Source: Utricularia gibba (taxonomy: Eukaryota > Streptophyta > Magnoliopsida > Lamiales > Lentibulariaceae). Taken from it: a stretch of 64,000 nt of DNA. The notes below the pieces were generated by a model. The model worked only from the letters and a program-made list of their open reading frames with translations. It was not told where the DNA came from and ran no database searches. A program made the position numbers and the translations under genes. Shown here piece after piece: positions 56,930 through 64,000 of the stretch. Each line of letters begins with the position of its first letter. Position 1 is the stretch's first letter. The DNA lies in the NCBI GenBank assembly GCA_002189035.1, contig NEEC01000107.1, positions 62,001 through 126,000 of the forward strand. Direction: 5' to 3'.

Positions 56930-57237
56930 GCTCATGACATCCTAACTTCAAAAAAATGCATCACGATTTTCGTCGAATAGGACCCGATTGGGCTCAGGAG
57001 TCGAACCGAACCTTGGGTCCGGACGAACTTCCCAACAAAGCACCCACCAAAAACGACAAGCTTTTCCTTCAGAAACCATGTAGGCAGCTGCCGAAAACCC
57101 AACGTTAATAAATGGATCACTTTTTTTGCCGGGCTACAAATGACTATGGGCCCGATCGACCCGACCTCCGGCCGATCCTAGTGCCCCTCGAGAGCGCCTC
57201 CTCAAATAAAAAGCTTGTTGAGAAAACCATTTGGGGT

Positions 57238-57520
57238 GCTCATGACATCCTAACTTCAAAAAATGCATCACGATTTTCGTCGAATAGGACCCGATTGGTC
57301 CGAACGAAGTCCCAATGAAAGCACCCAACCAAAAACGACAAGCTTTTCCTTCAGAAACCATGTAGGCAGCTGCCGAAAACCCAACGTTAATAAATGGATC
57401 ACTTTTTTTGCCGGGCTACAAATGACTATGGGCCCGAGTCGGACCTCCGGCCCGATCCTAGTGCCCCTCGAGAGCGCCTCCTCAAATAAAAAGCTTGTGG
57501 TTGAGAAAACCATTTGGGGT
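57238..57520. repeat. Shortened monomer (283 bp), half-A core deletion
   Basis: Half A reads CCCGATTGGTCCGAACGAAG, then TCCCAATGAAAGCACCCAACC. The segment from GGCTC to CTTGGG is lost. CAATGAAAG with CACCCAACC is the first appearance of the right-block haplotype, about 1.2 kb before the right block begins. Confidence 0.8.
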
Positions 57521-58438
57521 GCTCATGACATCCTAACTTCAAAAAATGCATCACGATTTTCGTCGAATAGGACCCGATTGGGCTCAGGAGTCGAACCGAA
57601 CCTTGGGTCCGGACGAATTCCCAAAAAGCACCCACCCAAAAACGACAAGCTTTCCTTCAGAAACCATGTAGGCAGCTGCCGAAAACCCAACGTTAATAAA
57701 TGGATCACTTTTTTTGCCGGGCTACAAATGACTATGGCCCGAGCCCGACCTCCGGCCCGATCCTGGTGCCCCTCGAGAGCGCCTCCTCAAATATAAAGCT
57801 TGTGGAGAAAACCATTTGGGTGCTCATGACATCCTAACTTCAATAAATGCATCACGATTTTCGTCGAATAGGACCGATTGGCTCAGGAGTCGAAACGAAC
57901 CTTGGGTCCGGATGAACTTCCCAACGAAAGCACCCACCAAAAACGACAAGCTTTTCCTTCAGAAACAATGTAGGCAGCTGCCGAAAACCCAACGTTAATA
58001 AATGGATCACTTTTTTGCCGGGCTACAAATGACTATGGGCCCGAGCCCGACCCGACCTCCGGCCGATCCTAGTGCCCCTCGAGAGCGCCTCCTCAAATAT
58101 AAAGTTGTGGTTGAGAAAACCATTTGGGTGCTCATGACATCCTAACTTCAAAAAATGCATCACGATTTTCGTCGAATAGGACCCGATTGGGCTCAGGAGT
58201 CGAACCGAACCTTGGGTCCGGACGAACTTCCCAATGAAAGCACCCACCAAAAAACGACAAGCTTTTCCTTCAGAAACCATGTAGGCAGCTGCCGAAAACC
58301 AACGTTAATAAATGGATCTTTTTTTTTGGGGCTACAAATGACTATGGGCCCGAGCCCGACCCGACCTCCGGCCCGATCCTGTGCCCCTCGAGAGCGCCTC
58401 CTCAAATAAAAGCTGTGGTTGAGAAAACCATTTGGGGT

Positions 58439-61400
58439 GCTCATGACATCCTAACTTCAATAAATGCATCACGATTTTCGTCGAATAGGACCCGATTGGG
58501 CTCAGGAGTCGAACGAACCTGGGTCCGGACGAACTTCCCAACGAAAGCACCCACCCAAAAACGACAAGCTTTTCCTTCAGAAACCATGTAGCAGCTGCCG
58601 AAAACCCAACGTTAATAAATGGATCACTTTTTTTCCGGGCTACAAATGACTATGGGCCCGAGCCCGACCCGACCTCCGGCCATCCTGGTGCCCCTCGAGA
58701 GCGCCTCCTCAAATATAAAGCTTGTGGATGAGAAAACCATTTGGGGTGCTCATGACATCCTAACTTCAATAAATGCATCACGATTTTCGTCGAATAGGAC
58801 CCGATTGGGCTCAGGAGTCGAACCGAACCTTGGGTCCGGACGAACTTCCCAATGAAAGCACCCACCAAAAACGACAAGCTTTTCCTTCAGAAACCATGTA
58901 GCAGCTGCCGAAAACCAACGTTAATAAATGGATCACTTTTTTTCCGGGCTACAAATGACTATGGGCCCGAGCCCGACCCGACCTCCGCCCGATCCTGGTG
59001 CCCCTCGAGAGCGCCTCCTCAAATATAAAGCTTGTGGATGAGAAAACCATTTGGGGTGCTCATGACATCCTAACTTCAATAAATGCATCACGATTTTCGT
59101 CGAATAGGACCCGATTGGGCTCAGGAGTCGAACCGAACCTTGGGTCCGGACGAACTTCCCAATGAAAGCACCCACCAAAAACGACAAGCTTTTCCTTCAG
59201 AAACCATGTAGGCAGCTGCCGAAAACCCAACGTTAATAAATGGATCACTTTTTTTCCGGGCTACAATGACTATGGGCCCGAGCCGACCCGACCTCCGGCC
59301 CGATCCTGGTGCCCCTCGAGAGCGCCTCCTCAAATAAAAAGCTTGTGGAGAAAACCATTTGGGGTGCTCATGACATCCTAACTTCAATAAATGCATCACG
59401 ATTTTCGTCGAATAGGACCCGATTGGGCTCAGGAGTCGAACCGAACCTTGGGTCCGGACGAACTTCCCAATGAAAGCACCCAACCAAAACGACAAGCTTT
59501 TCCTTCAGAAACCATGTAGGCAGCTGCCGAAAACCCAACGTTAATAAATGGATCACTTTTTTTGCCGGGCTACAAATGACTATGGGCCCGAGCCCGACCC
59601 GACCTCCGGCCCGATCCTGGTGCCCCTCGAGAGCGCCTCCTCAAATAAAAGCATGTGGTTGAGAAAACCATTTGGGGTGCTCATGACATCCTAACTTCAA
59701 TAAATGCATCACGATTTTCGTCGAATAGGACCCGATTGGGCTCAGGAGTCGAACCGAACCTTGGGTCCGGACGAACTTCCCAACGAAAGCACCCACCCAA
59801 AAACGACAAGCTTTTCCTTCAGAAAAATGTAGGCAGCTGCCGAAAACCCAACGTTAATAAATGGATCACTTTTTTTGCCGGGCTACAAATGACTATGGGC
59901 CCGAGCCCGACCCGACCTCCGGCCCGATCCTGGTGCCCCTCGAGAGCGCCTCCTCAAATAAAAAAGCTTGGTTGAGAAAACCATTTGGGGTGCTCATGAC
60001 ATCCTAACTTCAATAAATGCATCACGATTTTCGTCGAATAGGACCCGATTGGGCTCAGGAGTCGAACCGAACCTTGGGTCCGGACGAACTTCCCAATGAA
60101 AGCACCCAACCAAAAACGACAAGCTTTTCCTTCAGAAAAATGTAGGCAGCTGCCGAAAACCCAACGTTAATAAATGGATCACTTTTTTGCCGGGCTACAA
60201 ATGACTATGGGCCGAGCCCGACCCGACCTCCAGCCGATCCTGGTGCCCCTCGAGAGCGCCTCCTCAAATATAAAGCTTGTGGATGAGAAAACCATTTGGG
60301 GTGCTCATGACATCCTAACTTCAATAAATGCATCACGATTTTCGTCGAATAGGACCCGATTGGGCTCAGGAGTCGAACCGAACCTTGGGTCCGGACGAAC
60401 TTCCCAATGAAAGCACCCAACCCAAAAACGACAAGCTTTTCCTTCAGAAAAATGTAGGCAGCTGCCGAAAACCCAACGTTAATAAATGGATCACTTTTTT
60501 TGCCGGGCTACAAATGACTATGGGCCCGAGCCCGACCCGACCTCCGGCCCGATCCTGGTGCCCCTCGAGAGCGCCTCCTCAAATAAAAAGCATGTGGTTG
60601 AGAAAACCATTTGGGGTGCTCATGACATCCTAACTTCAATAAATGCATCACGATTTTCGTCGAATAGGACCCGATTGGGCTCAGGAGTCGAACAGAACCT
60701 TGGGTCCGGATGAACTTCCAACGAAAGCACCCACCAAAAACGACAAGCTTTTCCTTCAGAAAAATGTAGGCAGCTGCCGAAAACCCAACGTTAATAAATG
60801 GATCACTTTTTTTGCCGGGCTACAAATGACTATGGGCCCGAGCCCGACCGACCTCCGGCCCGATCCTGGTGCCCTCGAGAGCGCCTCCTCAAATATAAAG
60901 CTTGTTGAGAAAACCATTTGGGGTGCTCATGACATCCTAACTTCAATAAATGCATCACGATTTTCGTCGAATAGGACCCGATTGGGCTCAGGAGTCGAAC
61001 CGAACCTTGGGTCCGGACGAACTTCCCAATGAAAGCACCCACCAAAAACGACAAGCTTTTCCTTCAGAAACCATGTAGGCAGCTGCCGAAAACCCAACGT
61101 TAATAAATGGATCACTTTTTTTGCCGGGCTACAAATGACTATGGGCCCGAGCCCGACCCGACCTCCGGCCCGATCCTGGTGCCCCTCGAGAGCGCCTCCT
61201 CAAATATAAAGCTTGTGGATGAAAAACCATTTGGGGTGCTCATGACATCCTAACTTCAATAAATGCATCACGATTTTCGTCGAATAGGACCCGATTGGGC
61301 TCAGGAGTCGAACCGAACCTTGGGTCCGGACGAACTTCCCAATGAAAGCACCCAACCAAAAACGACAAGCTTTTCCTTCAGAAACCATGTAGGCAGCTGC

Positions 61401-64000
61401 CGAAAACCCAACGTTAATAAATGGATCACTTTTTTTGCCGGGCTACAAATGACTATGGGCCGAGCCCGACCCGACCTCCGGCCCGATCCTGGTGCCCTCG
61501 AGAGCGCCTCCTCAAATAAAAAGCATGTGGTTGAGAAAACCATTTGGGGTGCTGACATCCTAACTTCAATAAATGCATCACGATTTTCGTCGAATAGGAC
61601 CCGATTGGGCTCAGGAGTCGAACCGAACCTTGGGTCCGGAAACTTCCCAATGAAAGCACCCAACCAAAACGACAAGCTTTTCCTTCAGAAACCATGTAGG
61701 CAGCTGCCGAAAACCCAACGTTAATAAATGGATCACTTTTTTTGCCGGGCTACAAATGACTATGGGCCCGAGCCCGACCCGACCTCCGGCCCGATCCTGG
61801 TGCCCTCGAGAGCGCCTCCTCAAATAAAAAGCTTGTGGTTGAGAAAACCATTTGGGGTGCTCATGACATCCTAACTTCAATAAATGCATCGATTTTCGTC
61901 GAATAGGACCCGATTGGGCTCAGGAGTCGAACAGAACCTTGGGTCCGGATGAACTCCCCAACGAAAGCACCCACCAAAAACGACAAGCTTTTCCTTCAGA
62001 AAAATGTAGGCAGCTGCCGAAAACCCAACGTAATAAAATGGATCACTTTTTTTGCCGGGCTACAAATGACTATGGGCCGAGCCCGACCCGACCTCCGGCC
62101 CGATCCTGGTGCCCGAGAGCGCCTCCTCAAATAAAAGCTTGGTTGAGAAAACCATTTGGGGTGCTCATGACATCCTAACTTCAATAAATGCATCACGATT
62201 TTCGTCGAATAGGACCCGATTGGGCTCAGGAGTCGAACAGAACCTTGGGTCCGGACGAACTTCCCAATGAAAGCACCCACCAAAAAACGACAAGCTTTTC
62301 CTTCAGAAAAAATGTAGGCAGCTGCCGAAAACCCAACGTTAATAAATGGATCACTTTTTTTCCGGGCTACAAATGACTATGGGCCGAGCCCGACCCGACC
62401 TCCGCCCGATCCTGGTGCCCCTCGAGAGCGCCTCCTCAAATATAAAGCTTGTGGATGAGAAAACCATTTGGGGTGCTCATGACATCCTAACTTCAATAAA
62501 TGCATCACGATTTTCGTCGAATAGGACCCGATTGGGCTCAGGAGTCGAACCGAACCTTGGGTCCGGACGAACTTCCCAATGAAAGCACCCACCAAAAACG
62601 ACAAGCTTTTCCTTCAGAAAAAATGTAGGCAGCTGCCGAAAACCCAACGTTAATAAATGGATCACTTTTTTTGCCGGGCTACAAATGACTATGGGCCCGA
62701 GCCCGACCCGACCTCCGCCCGATCCTGGTGCCCCTCGAGAGCGCCTCCTCAAATATAAAGCTTGTGGATGAGAAAACCATTTGGGGTGCTCATGACATCC
62801 TAACTTCAATAAATGCATCACGATTTTCGTCGAATAGGACCCGATTGGGCTCAGGAGTCGAACCGAACCTTGGGTCCGGACGAACTTCCCAATGAAAGCA
62901 CCCCAACCAAACGACAAGCTTTTCCTTCAGAAAAATGTAGGCAGCTGCCGAAAACCCAACGTTAATAAATGGATCACTTTTTTTGCCGGGCTACAAATGA
63001 CTATGGGCCCGAGCCCGACCCGACTCCGCCCGATCCTGGTGCCCCTCGAGAGCGCCTCCTCAAATATAAAGCTTGTGGATGAGAAAACCATTTGGGGTGC
63101 TCATGACATCCTAACTTCAATAAATGCATCACGATTTTCGTCGAATAGGACCCGATTGGGCTCAGGAGTCGAACCGAACCTTGGGTCCGGACGAACTTCC
63201 CAATGAAAGCACCCAACCAAAAACGACAAGCTTTTCCTTCAGAAACCATGTAGGCAGCTGCCGAAAACCCAACGTTAATAAATGGATCACTTTTTTTGGG
63301 GCTACAAATGACTATGGGCCCGAGCCCGACCCGACCTCCGGCCCGATCCTGGTGCCCCTCGAGAGCGCCTCCTCAAATAAAAAGCTTGTGGTTGAGAAAA
63401 CCATTTGGGGTGCTCATGACATCCTAACTTCAATAAATGCATCACGATTTTCGTCGAATAGGACCGATTGGGCTCAGGAGTCGAACAGAACCTTGGGTCC
63501 GGACGAACTTCCCAACGAAAGCACCCACCAAAAACGACAAGCTTTTCCTTCAGAAAATGTAGGCAGCTGCCGAAAACCCAACGTTAATAAATGGATCACT
63601 TTTTTTGCCGGGCTACAAATGACTATGGGCCCGAGCCCGACCCGACTCCGGCCCGATCCTGTGCCCCTCGAGAGCGCTCCTCAAATAAAAAGCTTGTGGT
63701 TGAGAAAACCATTTGGGGTGCTCATGACATCCTAACTTCAATAAATGCATCACGATTTTCGTCGAATAGGACCCGATTGGGCTCAGGAGTCGAACCGAAC
63801 CTTGGGTCCGGACGAACTTCCGAAAGCACCCAACCAAAAACGACAAGCTTTTCCTTCAGAAACCATGTAGCAGCTGCCGAAAACCCAACGTTAATAAATG
63901 GATCACTTTTTTTCCCGGGCTACAAATGACTATGGGCCCGAGCCCGACCCGACCTCCGGCCCGATCCTGGTGCCCCTCGAGAGCGCCTCCTCAAATATAA
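58439..64000. repeat. Right block: homogeneous AATAAATG-type monomers (17 full, 1 partial)
   Basis: All 18 consecutive copies carry CTTCAATAAATG, in contrast to about 7% of core copies. Most carry CCAATGAAAGCACCCA, often continuing ACC. A private variant, GAAA(A)AATGTAGG in place of GAAACCATGTAGG, occurs in copies starting 59679, 59992, 60303, 60618, then 61859, 62163, 62475, 62788, and in shorter form 63412. Copies with CCATG lie between them, giving a patchy run-of-four pattern. CAGAACC copies start at 60618, 61859, 62163 and 63412. GCATGTGG linkers lie near 59650, 60590 and 61523. Half B is mostly the full CCCGACCCGACCTCC form with few deletions. Confidence 0.75.
63720..64000. repeat. Partial last monomer, cut by the window edge
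   Basis: The final unit starts at GCTCATGACA and stops at AAATATAA inside the half-B linker, so the array continues past the window. It carries AATAAATG, a short CTTCCGAAAGC deletion and CACCCAACC, and has GTAGCAGCTG and a TTTCCCGGG variant in half B. The left edge begins exactly at a monomer start chosen for convenience, so the array also extends to the left. Confidence 0.95.

Larger units (their letters stand above)
46870..58438. repeat. Transitional block with mixed alleles and deletion-bearing monomers
   Basis: TTCGAC-type half-B alleles return near 47096, 48030, 52052, 54773, 55952 and 56265 after being absent for about 38 kb. The one-base-shorter GAACGAACC form of the half-A core is frequent from about 44.7 to 54.1 kb (copies starting 44708, 45016, 45944, 46561, 47495, 48428, 49045, 49353, 50597, 51220, 51520, 51828, 53065, 53963). 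Six monomers between 53374 and 57520 are shortened by roughly 24-44 bp at one position. GAAGT(T)CCC, a left-block marker, reappears near 52540, 55825 and 57308. The block reads as a junction zone between the core and the right flank. Confidence 0.55.
1..64000. repeat. Satellite DNA array, ~308-bp monomer, 207 full copies plus one partial
   Basis: The sequence is a head-to-tail tandem array from the first base to the last, with all copies in one orientation and no insertion of unrelated sequence. Following the motif GCTCATGACA by eye gives unit starts at 1, 313, 626, 936, 1248 and so on to 63412 and 63720, that is 207 complete units averaging about 308 bp. Nearly invariant segments include TTCGTCGAATAGGAC, GGCAGCTGCCGAAAACCC, AACGTTAATAAATGGATCAC, GGGCTACAAATGACTATGG, CTCGAGAGCGCCTCC and CCATTTGGGG. 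Variable segments are the A-run after CTTC, the stretch between GTCCGG and the A-run before CGACAAGC, the CCGA-rich core of the second half, and the linker before GAAAACC. Most copies carry one XhoI, one PvuII, one NsiI and one or two HindIII sites, so genomic digests should give a ladder with a step near 310 bp. The family is not recognised. A eukaryotic heterochromatic location is inferred from this architecture. Confidence 0.98.

Noticed and set aside
1-64000. CRISPR array, because of regularly spaced conserved blocks
   Set aside because: The blocks between conserved motifs are themselves conserved in every copy. There are no unique spacers, the period is ~308 bp, and no cas genes are present.
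1-64000. 5S rDNA or rDNA intergenic spacer repeats
   Set aside because: I looked for the 5S internal control region and other rRNA landmarks and saw none. The only Pol III-like element is the isolated B-box.
1-64000. Strict higher-order repeat throughout the array
   Set aside because: Marker variants such as AACAATGTAGG recur at 2, 3, 4, 5, 6 and 13 unit spacings in the core with no fixed period. Only the left block shows a near-regular spacing.
1-64000. Telomere or interstitial telomeric repeat
   Set aside because: No run of TTAGGG, TTTAGGG, TTAGG or their complements is present. AAAACCCAACG is a single conserved site per monomer.
1-64000. Phased A-tracts giving a curved monomer
   Set aside because: A and T runs sit at uneven distances (roughly 13, 15, 25, 30 and 100 bp), not at multiples of the helical repeat, so the sequence alone gives no case for strong intrinsic curvature.

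Overview
The whole 64 kb window is one uninterrupted head-to-tail tandem array of a single satellite repeat. I found no protein-coding gene, rRNA, tRNA or recognisable transposon. Taking the motif GCTCATGACA as the start of each unit and tracking it by eye, I count 207 complete monomers plus a 281-base partial one at the right edge. The mean unit is 63,719/207, about 308 bp, and intact copies run 305-315 bp. Every copy lies in the same orientation, and the array runs off both ends of the window. This is eukaryotic heterochromatin-type DNA (centromeric, pericentromeric, subtelomeric or knob). I do not recognise the family. Monomers of 300-380 bp are common in plants but also occur in insects and other animals, so the organism is left open.

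Each monomer is itself an old tandem dimer. Half A and half B are each about 156 bp. They share, in the same order, an AATAAATG box, a GGGCYC/CCGA-rich core, a (G)AGAGC/AAAGC block, an AAGCTT box and an AGAAA(A)CCAT box, all at offsets of 153-160 bp. The present ~312-bp unit therefore arose from a nucleosome-sized ancestor that was duplicated, diverged and re-amplified as a pair. Half A carries on the minus strand an exact match to the RNA polymerase III B-box consensus. Half B carries only a degenerate C-rich counterpart.

Layout by diagnostic variants: (1) 1-8,964, a mixed and apparently older block, with AATAAATG in about half the copies, CAATGAAAG, GCATGTGG linkers and TTCGAC alleles; (2) 8,965-46,869, a large core where those variants are nearly absent and A-run (CAAAAAATG) copies with short GTGGAG, GTGGACAAG or GTGGAAAG linkers dominate; (3) 46,870-58,438, a transitional block where TTCGAC alleles return, GAACGAACC copies are frequent and, at 53.4-57.5 kb, six monomers carry different internal deletions at one spot; (4) 58,439-64,000, a homogeneous block in which all 18 copies carry AATAAATG and most carry CAATGAAAG. 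Blocks 1 and 4 resemble each other more than either resembles the core, as expected if a younger expansion pushed apart older flanks.

There are no genes to work together. The many short open frames on both strands are the same few satellite frames seen over and over, broken by one-base indels. Much copy-to-copy variation is single-base indels at homopolymers. Part of it may be long-read consensus error rather than biology, and I could not separate the two from sequence alone.
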